The notes below the pieces were generated by a model that saw only the letters and a list, made by a program, of their open reading frames with translations, ran no database searches and was not told the origin of the DNA. Of a stretch of DNA of 64,000 nucleotides, positions 23,824-36,346 are shown in pieces. The translations under genes and the position numbers were made by a program. The number at the start of each line of letters is the position of its first letter. Position 1 is the stretch's first letter. This DNA comes from Membranipora membranacea (lineage: Eukaryota; Bryozoa; Gymnolaemata; Cheilostomatida; Membraniporidae): assembly GCA_914767715.1 (NCBI GenBank), contig OU612067.1, positions 5,022,001 through 5,086,000 of the forward strand. Reading direction: 5' to 3'.

Positions 23824-24445
23824 ATGTTGTATCCTCTCTTCAAGTAGGGTTACCCCAGCTTTTTATCCCCTTCTCTCACACCCCATGAGTTCTTCATTTT
23901 CCAGAATTAAATTCCATTTTGATCAGTGCCGTAACCAAAGATGACTACAGCATGAGAACCAACAGCATCAGCACATTTGGTGTCTCCACGCCTCATATAT
24001 TCATCCTACAATAATACATTGATCCTTGATTTTAATACCCCTAATTAATTTACACATAGAAACTGTTATAACATATGATGAACATCGCTACTCATCATCA
24101 TTCGTTTAGCAATCCTATGAATATCGTAATGTGTATACATATATAGATATTCAGCATAATCAGGCTATAATAGTATGTGAATGTCAGAGAATTTACTTAC
24201 CTTACCGCAATGCAATAAGATAATCAACAGTTGTTAGCTTAAAAGTTAGAATGATGTGAGGGCATTATCGTCACTTTGAAAGCTATCAATTCATTGCAAG
24301 TACCCACCTTCATGTACTCTGTAACTTTTATCGAAACGGCCACTGGTCCATCCAGACCAGCAATCTCTTCAATCTCCTTTTCAGTTGTAAGTTGGTCGTA
24401 ACTGAACCTAGGCAACGTCTCTCGGGTTACATTTTTCTTTTTCAC
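23824..24445 (-). pseudogene. Cathepsin (papain-family C1A) C-terminal exons, broken
   Basis: Two minus-strand exons that join in phase 0. Exon 24308-24445 sits between TTTTAG and AAG|GTGGGT and encodes LPRFSYDQLTTEKEIEEIAG and DGPVAVSIKVTEYMK, the GPV.V.I region of mature cathepsins. Exon 24005 downward follows ATTGTAG and encodes DEYMRRGDTKCADAVGSHAV, with the catalytic His in SHAVV, then IFGYGTDQNG, then KMKNSWG with the active-site Asn, then YLKRGYNICNI. Two in-frame TAA codons (near 23912 and 23855) break it. The satellite starts immediately after CNI, so the true C-terminus is missing. Exons with the active-site Cys were not found above 24445. Confidence 0.75.
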
Positions 24446-24695
24446 CTAAAATAGTCAATACTTTGTTAATTGATTTCGGGGATATCACAATCATGATTAA
24501 GATGGGTTTCCGTTAGGAAAAGGAATTGGAGTAAGAGAATAGAAAACTATATTTATCTGTTCATTGGAAAAAATAGTAGTGGGCCTATCTGCAGCTCAAT
24601 GGAATCTATCCATGGAGCATATCTCACAATATGTTAGATATTAGCAGCTGAATAAAATGTAACATTAATTAAACCCTTTATATGCCGTTCTATCC
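24446..24695. other. Non-coding stretch
   Basis: Presumed intron or upstream flank of the broken cathepsin gene. No exon seen. Confidence 0.3.
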
Positions 24696-24699
24696 CTAT

Positions 24700-24700
24700 T

Positions 24701-24734
<34 letters not shown>

Positions 24735-24930
24735 CGCATTTGTGCAATAAAGTGTCATATATTATATATCCCACTATTGTACCCATAAAAACCCTGGACA
24801 ATGAGTCATTCATATATATATATATACACATTTGTGCAATGAAGTGTCATATATTATATATCCCACTATTGTACCCATAACAACCCTGGACAATGAGTCA
24901 TTCATATATATATATATATATATATACATA
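24700..24930 (+). repeat. (TA)n tracts flanking a 92-bp direct duplication
   Basis: Two nearly identical copies of CATTTGTGCAATRAAGTGTC ... GGACAATGAGTCATTCATAT, starting at 24737 and 24829, each followed by a (TA)n run. A third (TA)n tract lies at about 25160-25180. Simple slippage and unequal exchange explain this. Confidence 0.85.
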
Positions 24931-26340
24931 TAGTGGCTATCAGTGTGTAGGGCAAATCTTTGCATTGGAGTTGTCCATGTCAGGCTATTTTATCTACCAT
25001 TAATCACTATTGGGTTAAGGATGCCCAACATGATTATTTAAGAGGATTTAAGACATAATTTTTTGTGGGTCATATAAAATGACTCCTCATTTTTGAGTGA
25101 CACTTAGTTGGAGCCAAATACACACAGATGACACTTAAAAGCACAGATTTGAATCTATATATATATATATATATATAGGATGGAATATCATTACTTATTA
25201 TTGCAGACAAATGTCATGTCTAATCTTGTTTTGTTAATAAATGTATGGGATGGATAGAAAGGGAATATCTAGGTGGTCCCTCTTTAAAGGGGCCAGGAAT
25301 CAAGGACTTCCATTGAGCTGCAGCCTGGAAGTGGCTGCTCCATCGTCAGCAGTTGGCTCCAAGAAGGCCCACCAATTCATCTTCCACTTCATATAGATTT
25401 GATGATTTCTAGCCATAAATCTTGTCTAAATTCTATTGCAGCACTATTTTTGTTATTTTTATGAATTAATTGGTGATGCGATGAGGGACACTGGTGAAAT
25501 GATATACTATTACACGTATATCTCTGGTTGATAAATAAAAAATCAATTCCGGTAACTTTTGGTATTATCAGAATCAATTGATATGATGACCCTTAATTGA
25601 TTTAAAATTAAGGGCTAGCACATGTTGGGTACTCATACTAAGTTGACATTAATAGTGTAGTTTTTAGGTCAGTGTGGTGATTAATGGAGAGTAGCGATAT
25701 TACCAACAGCCACAAGAAACAAATCATAAACAGTGTCTGTATCATAGAACAATTCATATCCCAGCAGAATTATGCCAATGTGTCACAACCATTATCAAAA
25801 GATTTATTCATAATTTTAGTGCATTGCAATTTCACTGTAGATATTATAGCTGTGATTAAAAAAATAAGTGTATATGACTTGGCCTACGTTGCCTTGAATC
25901 GATTTTATATAGGCAGCAAACAGTATTTATCATCAAGCCAACCCATGAAGGAAGTAAGTTTTTATTCCTTTGCAAACCCACTAAAGGGAGATCGATTTGA
26001 AAAGAAGAATGTTTGCTAAAAAAATTATTGCTATTGTATTGAGCATATCAAATATTAATCGTATCACTAGCATAGATGCATTTTGATTGGGTTCCGTTTG
26101 TTCTGTTCGAAATTAGAACTATAGAGATCAAACAATGTCACTTTTATTTTTGGAAAGATAGGCAGATCCAATATCAACATTCAATTTTGTTCTCATAACC
26201 AGCAACATCATGTATTGGATATCAGATTGATCATATCTAGTAAACCTTCTGTTAAAACTATCAGTCTGAACAGCATGGAATAACAATTGGGCTTCTTTTA
26301 AGTGATCTCTTTATAATCAGTCACACAGATTTAAAAATAG
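24931..26340. other. Non-coding stretch
   Basis: No supported exon. The open frame 25684-26019 (plus) has no family features and no clear splice context. Confidence 0.35.
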
Positions 26341-29300
26341 AAAATTAAAGTTAAATAAAATATGTATTCCAGGGACCTGCAGTCATTCCTGATTTGGCAC
26401 TAACGCACCATCCATTCTACTAATGTCCGTGCAGATCAGGGAAAAGTACCAGAGGTATGCAGAGCCAATATTAAGTTAATATCTCTGCTGTCTCTTCGAT
26501 ATATTGAGTAGTTGAATCCCTTGCACAAAGCGCCAGAAAAAAATAGAAACAAATGGAAAACAGAAAGAAAATTGAATTGAATGTCATTAACTTTTCTTAT
26601 GAAAGATATTTTTATTATTAAACATTAATAATCATTATTATGAAAGATTTACTTGTATTATTATTATCATTAAACATTATTATGAAAGACCCACAAAAAT
26701 GAGTCAGAGAAAGTATGTAGCAATAACAATCCCTGGAACCATTGTCATTGAACAAAATAGTCAATAGACAACTTATTGTTCAGGCTATTTTTACATTCCA
26801 ATAATGAGATACTATTTGTTACACTTGTAATTATAGCGCCATAATAACTGGTATCTGAATAAGAAAGAACTGAGTCATTTTGGCTGCAGGAATCTCTGTG
26901 GGGGTCGTTACAAGTTTTATTTCTGGTAACCCTTGCTAGATATCAAAGGCAAACACCCAAATATATACATATTATATACATATTATATACATATTATATA
27001 CAAGGGCAACTCAAAAGTAACTTCATTATAACAAAAGGAGAGTGTTGTTAAGCATCACTCGAAATCAAAGTTTAATAAATTATTGCACCCTGGCACCCGA
27101 AGTCATTCCTGACTTGGTAAAGCCCACATTTAATGAAAATATCTTCTGCCTCTTTGATATAGTGAGTAGCCAAGTTTTTGACATGAACTTGTATAGGAAA
27201 AGGCTTGGTTACAACTGGTGCCAGCACCAATTATCTAGATCGAATAATTCGAACCCCACCCCCTCGTACCCATCTTGGCAAGACCCACTTTGTTGCGATT
27301 CTACCACTAAACCACTGAGAACAAACCTCTTGAGAAGAAACATTTTGACTGCTAGAGTACAAGGAGGCTCCTGCTAATAATTATCTTGATCCTTCTGAAA
27401 AGAAGGACTAATAAACTGTCGCATTCGTATAAATTTTCCCACAACATATAATTTATAACATTAATTTAATAATGGCATCAAACCTGGTCACAATCAATGA
27501 TAATGCCAACTTCAGCTTCATTTGAAAACATTATAATGGAAGACCCACCAAAAGGAATGTAGTTGTAAATTCACTTGATGAAGAAAAGCTGTCGTCGCTT
27601 TTATACGTAATTGTATTTTCAACGCGACAAATATTTCCCCAATATATAATATTATTTTGATTATGCAATTGGAATCCGGCCATAAACAACGAAAAAGGCT
27701 GCCTTCAGCTTGATCTGAAAACATTAGTGTGAAAGACCCACAATATAAGGAGCCAGATTATGTTTGTAGGAATAAAAACCTTTGGCTGACATTGTTTGTT
27801 ATGCTTGTAATAGCAGTGCAATAGTAACTTGCTCATTTCAGCTGCTCCAGTCACAAGGCAATGATTTTATTGTAAATACAATGAGCAATCGTCAGTAATA
27901 ATAGTCCACAAAAAGGAGTATATACCTCTGGTATCTGAATAAGAAAAAACTGAGTTATTTCGGCAACAAGAATCTCTGTGGGGGGCTTTATGATTTTTAT
28001 TTGTATAAATTGTTGCTATATTTCATCACAGAGTAAGGATTTTATCATTACTCTATGATTTTCTAGTGCCATTGGAAGAAATGGTCAATTCATAACTCGA
28101 TTGTTTAGGCTATTTTTACATTCCAATAAATAGATCTTCTTTGTTACACATGTAGTTATAGCGTCATAATAACTTCCTCATTATATGAGGTCCAGTTATA
28201 AGGCAATGCTTATACTTGCAAATATTGACCATTGAAGTTAGCGATAGTTGGTAAAGTACAGTACAAAAATATTTAGAGATGAATCATAATTACTAAGTGG
28301 AGCATATACTACTGGTATCTGAATAAGAAAGAGCTGAGTCACTTTGGTAACAACATACAAAACTGGATTGGTGGGGATTTTATTTTCCGACAATGGGTTA
28401 TTATTTTTATGTTGTCATAACAGCTCTATAATAAGTTCCTCATTTCAACAGTTCCAGTTACAAGGCAACTATTATTTTTATGAGTACTGCTCAAAAGATC
28501 AGGAAAGTAAGTAATTGTCAGAAAGAAAGAAGACTGAGTCATTTTGGCAACAGTAATCTCTGTTGGGGTCGTTATAAGTATTATTTCTAATAACTGTCGC
28601 TAGATTTCAAAGGCAAACACACACATATAATATACATATTATATACAAGGGCAACTCGAAAGTAAATTCCTTATAACAAAAGGAGCGTGTTGTTAATCGT
28701 CAATCAAAACAAAAGGCTAATAAAATATTGAACCCTGGCACCTGAAGTCATTCCTGATTTACTACTGGAAAACATCAATCCTACTTATGTCAGCCCACAT
28801 TTGGTGGTAGCAAAGTTTTCTGACATGTATGAGTATAGGGAGAGGGGTTAGTACGACTAGTACCAGCACCAATTTTCTAGATCGAATAATTCTACGCCAC
28901 CCTCGCGCCTCTTTGGTATTTTTGAAAAGACCCACATTGTTACAATTCTAAGATAACGCTAACTTCAGCTTCTTCTGAAAACATTATAATGGAAGACCCA
29001 TAAATAAGGAGCTAGAGAAAGTATAACAGCCTCTTGGAGCCATTTCATTGCATACATTAGTTGTTTAGCTATTTTTACATTTCAACAATTAGATATTATT
29101 TGTTACACTTGTAATAACGGCGCCATAATAACTTCCTCATTTCATCAGGTCCAGTTACAAGGCAATGAGTATGCTGTAAATATTGATCTACAAAAAGGTT
29201 TAGAATTGAATCACGATTCTATCTCAGTGAAGTATGTACTATCTGGTATCTGAATAAACATAGACTCAGTCATACTGGCAGCATAAATCATTGTGGGGGT

Positions 29301-29420
29301 CTTTGCAAGTTGAATTTATGTTTTTTGTTCTTTGTTTTTATAGGCAATTACACATATGTCCCATGTCAACTCATAAGACACTTCCTCATTACAAAAGGGT
29401 TTTTTTCTTGTAAATATTAC
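26340..29420 (+). repeat. Diverged direct-repeat family, several copies over 3 kb
   Basis: Three phrases recur with 10-25% divergence. (1) GGTATCTGAATAAGAAAGA followed by ACTGAGTCATTTTGGC, near 26850, 27930, 28315 and 29240, with part at 28530. (2) CATAATAACTTCCTCATTTC followed by AGGTCCAGTTACAAGGCAA, near 27815, 28155, 28425 and 29115. (3) CACCTGAAGTCATTCCTGA, near 26375, 27090 and 28735. Short stretches like GCAACTC.AAAGTAA and TATATACATATTATATA repeat too. Spacing is irregular, consistent with tandem duplication plus loss. No coding capacity seen. Confidence 0.65.
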
Positions 29421-30277
29421 TCGATGGCATATCGCTCATTAATTATAGCAATGATACCATCATGATAAATTAGCCGTCAAAAGAGTCTGCACCAGCTTAA
29501 TCTCTATTTCAAGTTACATCTTTTATTTTTTCAGCATTGTTGTCTGGGTAGAGATGACATTTTTTGATAAATGATGATGTTGCAGATAGAATTTGTAAAA
29601 ATTCTCATCACAGTCATTGTGCTGAGTATTTGCAGGGGTCTTCACTGACTTTCATTACTGTGCATTGTTTATTTATTGCTAATAGAGCAGAATAACACAC
29701 ACATTATACATATTACACAAACACAGGCAGAGCCATAGAATAAAGCTAAAATAAGATTGAAGTATTATATAAAGCAAACTGATCTGCCATGTAACTACAT
29801 GGAGACAGTCATGGTGGTGGATTAAAAGATGTAACTGCCATCTTGCCTCTATGTCAGCAAGTGAAAAAGCCCACCATTCTTGTCCCACTCAAATCTTCTC
29901 TGAGACGCCACCAGATTGCCCCTGCTGAAGACGGTGAGCGAGTATATTTCTGAGAGTTGATCATAACAGATCCCTAGATAAGGATGTTACTCGCTCATAA
30001 AGAATCATCATTTAATATTCCTTGTCAAAAACCCAGATCATATTAATCGTTGATACTATAGTGCCTCGCCAAAAAAACCTCTGCACTCGATTTACAACAG
30101 AATTGAATTGAAATACAACAGTTTCGAAGTTTCGAAAGCATGAAATAAATACCAAATAAAATATGGCTGCTAATGTTATAATAAATAAAATGAGTTTTTC
30201 AGTTCACATCAAACTGTTTTGGTTTGCAGATAATTTTGTAATGAAGACAGTGTAGCTTATTCAATAAATGTCCCATA
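29421..30277. other. Non-coding stretch
   Basis: No exon found. The 29679-29888 minus frame is hydrophobic but unsupported. The 3' untranslated region of the NHL gene presumably occupies the upper part. Confidence 0.35.
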
Positions 30278-32974
30278 TCATTCATGAAGTGATGGAATAG
30301 AATAAATGTAAGTGTCGCCTTTTGGTGCTGTGAGATTACTAGCATTAGCATAGACAGGGTGAACACCATCCTCAGATTCCACATTCCATTGGGGTTGGGA
30401 GGGAAGCTGCCGGCATTTTCTTACTATCAGCACTGTTCCAACAACAACAATCAGACATGATATGACTGCTGCACTGGATATGATTGTGATTTCGATGAAA
30501 CTAGAAGGCAGTGCCTCAACCGTGGTCGCCCTTTTCGTTGTAATTACTGCGTTTGCAGCTCCAATGATTGATCTTCCTGCAAAACAATAGATACGAAAAC
30601 AGTCACCTCATGGAAAACTAGTAACTAGCATATATTATGGTGAGTATTAGTTTAAAAGTTCTTTTTTTGCTTGTTGGGAATTATTTAATAAATTCTTCAT
30701 GACCCTGTCTGTGAATCAGGGAAAAATTCTTTCATTGATATGTAATCTGAAACACTCGATAAGGCCACTCAAAGTAATTTGTTGATCTGGAAAGACTCAA
30801 CTTTGACCTTTAGTTTGGTTAATATTGAAGAGATGGTTGATCAAAATGGTTGGTTAAAATTGGAGGGTCATATCACATGCCACATCCTGAAGCGTGCGCG
30901 GATTGGGCGCCAAATTTTGGTTGCCTTAAGGGTGAGGCAGCAATTTCTGCGCCAGGTTGCTTTTTTTTTGCTGGCAGGTTGGTCCACACCTGGCGGCCAA
31001 ACAACACCCCAGAAGTCAATTGAGTGCAGTGGGGTTCAGACCTACGACCTTCAACCCTTGCATGCTGAAGCACAGGCTGAGCCGCCTCTTTCTGCTCCAT
31101 TGCACAGATGAATGGTAGTCAAGGTGTGAGTGACCTACCTGTAGATGTTTTTGTTTTCATACTTATCGTGGTTGTTTTTGCTAGCGGTCTTCCTGGAAAC
31201 AAACAATGATATGGAATTGGAATAAAATACAGGCATGGAATGAAAAGTGATAATTGAATATTTCATTGTTGTCTGCCAGTTGTCATCATAGATCATCACC
31301 ACTCAAATTAAATTCCCGCTCTGCATAAACTCCAATAAGACCTTCTATAAAGATTTGTTTATCACCCGGAAGCCCAAACTTCCATTAAAGTTTCTGTATG
31401 CATTGAAATGAAAAAGAAATCAAAGTCACATACGTCAACCCGTCTATCCTCACATCCGTATAAATATCTTAGTTTGCTTTGTATAAGAGATCTCACCTTG
31501 AAATGCCTGAATACTCCCTACTGTCCCGATGTAGATGGTGTTACTAAAGACAAGCAGGGTACGAGGATTCAAAATGTCGCAAGACCTTAGATTGCCATTT
31601 CGAGAGTTTTCTTCACCGGTGCATATTGAGACAACGATGTCCAATTTCAGGTCAAGATAACGCAATCTGTGATTGTCTCTGTCTGCCATTAACAATTTAT
31701 GCGGTGATAAAAAAATCATTCCGAGCGGCCACTCGAACAATGACTCAAGGAGTGACCCATCTAGGAAACCCCTATGCGAACTTGAGCCAGCTATGGTAGT
31801 TATAACCTGCGTGAAATAATCAAATTCAAAATCCCCATAATCGCCAGTCATGTAGAGATTTCCATTCTCCTGCTGGACAATAAATCTAGGAGTGTCAGGG
31901 GAAGCAAACTTGAATAGCGTGGTGACAAACCAGCTTGCTTTTTTAATTGCTTTCAAAGCGTTGTTCCCGAGGTCCAACAGTAACAGTTGATCTGTGGATA
32001 TTGAATCGAAGATTATGGTAGACGGTGTGGACAAGGCATTGTCCCCATCGCTAGAGCCTTCGTGTGTGCAGCTTCCTATAAGCGGAGAGGTTTGATTCGT
32101 CAGACGATCCACAAGCCTTACACAATGATTTCCTTGATCGACTACCAAAACTTGTGTTCGATTGAGCTGGAGGATGGAATTAATATATTGGAATCTTGCG
32201 TAGCCACCAACACCTTCACGATAATCATTCTCGCCAGATTTACCAGCAATCAGCTGTGATGACTCGTCTTTGGTCGTCCGCAGGCTGCTATCTTCTGAGA
32301 AAAGGATGTATCCAGGCGTGTAGAGGTCCTCAACCATACAAGTGACAGGCAAATATTCGCGTACCGTCACTAAAGTTGTCATATTACTGGAAAGGCTTAT
32401 CCTGATAAAATAATGTGAAATTGCAAATAAATATCTTGTAACTCCTAGACTATTTCTTTTTATTGAGTTCTCTAAATATGTATAGCTAACAAAAAGCTGT
32501 CAACAAATAAACCCGAACATTCATAAAAGTTTCTATATAGATATTATCGATGTTGCTTTCATTTACACTCACAAAAAAATTGAGCCATTGATTTGTGGGT
32601 TGCACACTCTAACTTCCGATCCAAAGAAAACCCTTACGCCAGTCATGCAAAGCTAGGTAACATAGTTCATGATACTCACTCAATAGCTGAGGTCTGGCAG
32701 GTTACCAATACGAGGAACAGGTAAGTAGTAACCTGTCAATAATCAAAACATGAAGAATTATTTAAATGATCAGAGTACATCTCAACAAAAATGATGTCAA
32801 ATTTTTAAAAAGCATTACTTGACACAATTATTTTCTTGTGATATTCAGAGAGGTCAGTGAAGTAAGTTTTAAAAACAATGCAATCAATAAGTTGAAGCCA
32901 GAGTCACAACCAAACATAAATTATCCTTATTGACATACCTTTCCTGCCTGCTCCCAAGACTCCCGAGGACACAT
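30278..32974 (-). CDS. NHL-repeat single-pass membrane protein, receptor-like
   Basis: Five minus-strand coding exons agree in phase and splice signals: 32939-32974, 32680-32732, 31497-32401, 31139-31192 and 30278-30576 (1347 bases, 448 residues). The start ATG at 32974 gives a short polar leader and a hydrophobic signal peptide (TTYLFLVLVTCQTSA). The large exon carries a beta-propeller of NHL type: VLVVDQGNHCVRLVD, LLLLDLGNNALKAI and LLMADRDNHRLRYLD are the hallmark strands, each near a preceding G-x-x-DG...F segment. The last exon has a Thr/Ser stalk, a transmembrane helix (SAAVISCLIVVVGTVLIV), the basic stop RKCR, and a tail with tyrosines in PVYANAS and TYIYSIP. YAN fits a YxN SH2-binding site. 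The layout suggests ligand sensing outside and phosphotyrosine signalling inside, which is inference. I know no named orthologue. Confidence 0.8.
30873..31110 (-). repeat. tRNA-derived SINE-like repeat in NHL gene intron
   Basis: Locally GC-richer than its surroundings. On the minus strand, GCGGCTCAGCCTG resembles a pol III A box, and about 35 bases later GGTCTGAACCCC resembles a B box. A T-run and GGCGCC-like segments follow. It lies in the intron between the last two exons of the NHL gene, in the gene's own orientation. The open frames across it are by-products. Confidence 0.5.
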
Positions 32975-35160
32975 TTCTACAGTTTGAAGATAATGGCTCC
33001 GCAGATCAATTTGTTAACACTTCTTGATTAACGGTGCTACGAGCCGGACTAACATAAATATGTGTGTCAAATTATATATGTGGCCACAATAACCTTCCAG
33101 GTGCCGTTTCCATCGATCGCAAATTTCAATAGCGTACTGTGATTGTTAAGGTATTTTTTCTTTTGAAATTAGAAGTTATTGTTAGTTTTTGTTGTAATAA
33201 GAACTAAAAAAAACTATTTTCCTCATTGCGAAAGGTCCAGTTGCAAAGTGCTCAATTAAATTGATGTTTGGGTACACCAATAATAATAATCAGTACTGTA
33301 GTCTTCAAAAAGATGTCTTAGAAATTACTATTCATCATCAATTGAGCGTTGTAGCTGCTAACAGTATGAACCTCTGACTCATATTTATATATATATATCT
33401 ATATAAATATTTGCGTCCGAGCAAAATCTAATAGATATGCCACAAGTAAAAGTAAAATGTCTCATCACACTAGCTTTATTTCACACTAAATAGACCAAAG
33501 ATATCCACCCACACCTAATCAGTATGTATACTCCCAGCATCAGGAATATATCTCGCAAGTTCTAGTTAATATGAGTAAGCCTCCTCCAAATCTTTTGACA
33601 AGTTTAAAATTAATATTTTAGCAAGAGGTCTAGTTTCAATATTGCAGTTGATTTGAAAAAACCTCCTCCATATCTTTACAATTAACCTTTTAGCTTACCA
33701 ACTGGTTACTTCAAGTAAATTTGAGTAAACCAACTCCAACTCTTTCGGTCTTATACTAATGCTTACATCAATGTACATCAAGGATGACATCGCACTAAAC
33801 TGCCTAGGGAACATAAGAGTCTTGGGTTTGACAGCAGGACATTGTTCCAGCTCACCATCCCATGGTTGGGGCTTTGGGTTCAGAGTTGGTACATGACCCA
33901 TTCAGTAGTTTGGCAATGGTTATGTTTTCCTCTGGTGTCAGTCATTCTTCCTGAGGTTTCGTATCTCACGGGGGAGAAAACTGTTGTAGTAACAGTACAC
34001 CAGTAGTAGACATTGAGTGTGGCTCATATCTGCACCGCGTTAATGTTTGGATTGTTAATTTGGGTTGGTCAGTTATTGCAATATATGATGCTCAAAGAGC
34101 ATGATTTGATTTTCTTTTGGAAAAGATTTTCAACATGAATGCTTGGCCCTGGAGTATTTGTGCATGACATTTAACGGCCAGAGTTAAAGTTTCTCCTCTA
34201 GCTGGAGCTTTCTATCTCCACTTGGTTTGTCATCCACTAAACCTCAATTACACCTACTAGAATTTGCTCTGTAGATAAATATGCATAACTTGTTTGTTGA
34301 CAAGTTTCTACAAACTTTAGAGTCCTATGTACATCACTTGTTGTGCACCCGTGGCTAATACTTTTCTATGTTTATTTATCTGTCATTGGTACCTTAGGTA
34401 GCACAACACCATGGTTCTGCTGGCAAATACTTTGCTTTGAAGTCATTCGGTATTGGGCATTATCTTTTCTTCTCTTTTATTTATGTGTGTGTTTATTGCT
34501 TACTATAAAAACTAGAATCAGTAAAACGGTGTCAAAGGTATATAGAAAGTTAAAAAGCAATGGGACAGTCAGGTAGCACGAAGCTAGAACAGAGACTGCC
34601 CGACTAGAACACTCGACGCCACACTTGCCTGCTGGAACGACAGAGCGAAACATACGCAACCTGCACACAATCAAACCCCCTCCCACAGGTGTGCCGCCAG
34701 GCCACCCAAGGAACCAGACTGAGTACTTGTCTCCACTCCCATAAGATACCTGTTTTACAGGTTGACACCATGGCACAACAGGGACCTCTCACCTCGCTTG
34801 TTTTTGGCCTATTTAGTTCGTAAATAATTTAATCTTGTGTTATAATCATGTTCTGACTTTAGAGAGTTGATAAACTCATTCGAAAATGTTCTTAAAAGTA
34901 GTTTTAAAGAGCAGTATTGGAATAACATATTCAAAGGCATTATATTTAAAGTCTTAAAAAGGGTTAAAACATGATCTCTGGTTTTTTTCTTTGAAATTAC
35001 TCTTACACAAGCCTTTTGTAGGACTATTACGATTATCTAGGTTGATACATCCCTAACTGGATTAGTAGTCTGAGTTTAAGAGTAGACAATGAGACTTCAT
35101 GTCTAAAAGTGATCCCTATCTCAGTCTATACTACATGCATCGTTTTATTTTATGTATTCT
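32975..35160. other. Intergenic region between two divergent membrane-protein genes
   Basis: Contains the presumed 5' ends of both the minus-strand NHL gene and the plus-strand TM gene. A (TA)n-like tract lies near 33385-33405. A phrase related to the 26-29 kb repeats (CATTGCGAAAGGTCCAGTTG) occurs at about 33222. A locally GC-rich stretch at 34570-34790 is unexplained. No convincing exon. Confidence 0.4.
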
Positions 35161-35166
35161 TTTCAG

Positions 35167-35259
35167 TTGCTCTGGCTTTGCCCTTAGGGGATGGTGAAAT
35201 GAGGGATGCTAATATTGATCGTGATCACGGCTATGTTGTCAGTCATTCCAGATACCTAA
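35167..35259 (+). CDS. Possible upstream exon of the TM gene
   Basis: Follows a good acceptor (TATTCTTTTCAG) and can end at CTAA|GTGAAT in phase 1, exactly the phase the TM exon at 36347 needs. The frame reads ALALPLGDGEMRDANIDRDH and on to SRYL. The donor is poor, and another frame (35274-35497, starting MADSTIRIN, ending at ATGAG|GTCAGT in phase 2) also looks coding-like, so the true exon structure here is unclear. Confidence 0.3.
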
Positions 35260-35273
35260 GTGAATATTGAGAG

Positions 35274-35467
35274 ATGGCTGATTCAACAATTAGAATAAAC
35301 CTCCAATCTGAGGATTGCCCATTCGCAGTTTCTCTTGCTTTTCTTGAGGGAACGCTACAAAGTAACCGCAATAGGAATCTCATTCAAATCAATACAGAAT
35401 CAGAGATAAACGATATAGACAAGGCCTATTTCACCCATATTATTGTGTCGAGTAAAGATATGAGGTC
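35274..35467 (+). CDS. Possible exon, unidentified
   Basis: Open frame starting MADSTIRINLQSEDCPFAVS with strand-like alternation, suggestive of an extracellular beta-rich module. It ends at a fair donor ATGAG|GTCAGT in phase 2. The best next acceptor (TTTTCAG at 35772-35778) leads to a stop after about 12 codons, and the TM exon needs phase 1. It may be an alternative or decayed exon of the TM gene. Confidence 0.3.
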
Positions 35468-36346
35468 AGTTTCGTTATGTCTGCAGAGAAATCAATGAAG
35501 TATTATGGGTTTCTGCTTCAATACAAAGGTATTGCTGTCATACTTTCAAAATGATAAAGTCAAGGTTTAACCCAAGCCGCTGATGAATTCAAAGCATAAA
35601 CACAGAATAAAGGTTGTTGTGATTCAAAAATGGAACATCAGGATATTGTAACATTCGTAAACAATGAATATATCTGAGCCTTCCGGTCTTATCTGCCAGA
35701 AACAAATGTTATACACTTCCTCTCTATCTATAAAATGATCAGACTGTTTAATTCTAGTGTAAAATTTATTTTCAGGCTATATTCTGCTTCCATAAAGAGA
35801 ATGCAAGTGTAGCTGGCCACGGTTATGGTGGCGATTGCCTCCTCATACTGCCCGAAATATTATCTGTTCTTACAAAGACTCTGCTCTACTCTGGTATAAA
35901 AATAGAGAACAAGAACTACTGCCCCACCCCCACCTACCAAACAAAGATCTCTCAGACAGGCTAAACTACAATGAAAATAATATTTTTTGGTTCTTATCTT
36001 TAGTTGTGAAGTTAACTCCCATGGAGGAACCAATAATATCAATCAAAAGTAGGACAACGCGAGAATAAACATAATTTGTATAAAGCAAAATTTTCAAGAA
36101 TCAATTCAATGATTATGAAGTAAGGACATAAAGACACTTCCGTCATAAATTCAAAAGTAAGGTTATCATGAATGTTCACTGCCAAACCAGCATACATTGC
36201 ACCAGCCGTCAGACAGTCAGACTATATCGACATGAAGCATTTCGAGAATTCATCTAATTGATTACAGTTCAATTTGGCAGATATCTGTACATGGTTGATG
36301 GATCATATGCGTAACCTTAAATTGCTGCACTCCTTTCTATTCGCAG

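Noticed and set aside
27042-27377. 111-codon open frame, plus strand
   Set aside because: Lies within the diverged repeat family and has no domain or splice support.
34477-34792. Overlapping minus-strand open frames in a GC-rich patch
   Set aside because: No domain, no splice context; the patch is more likely a repeat or regulatory DNA.
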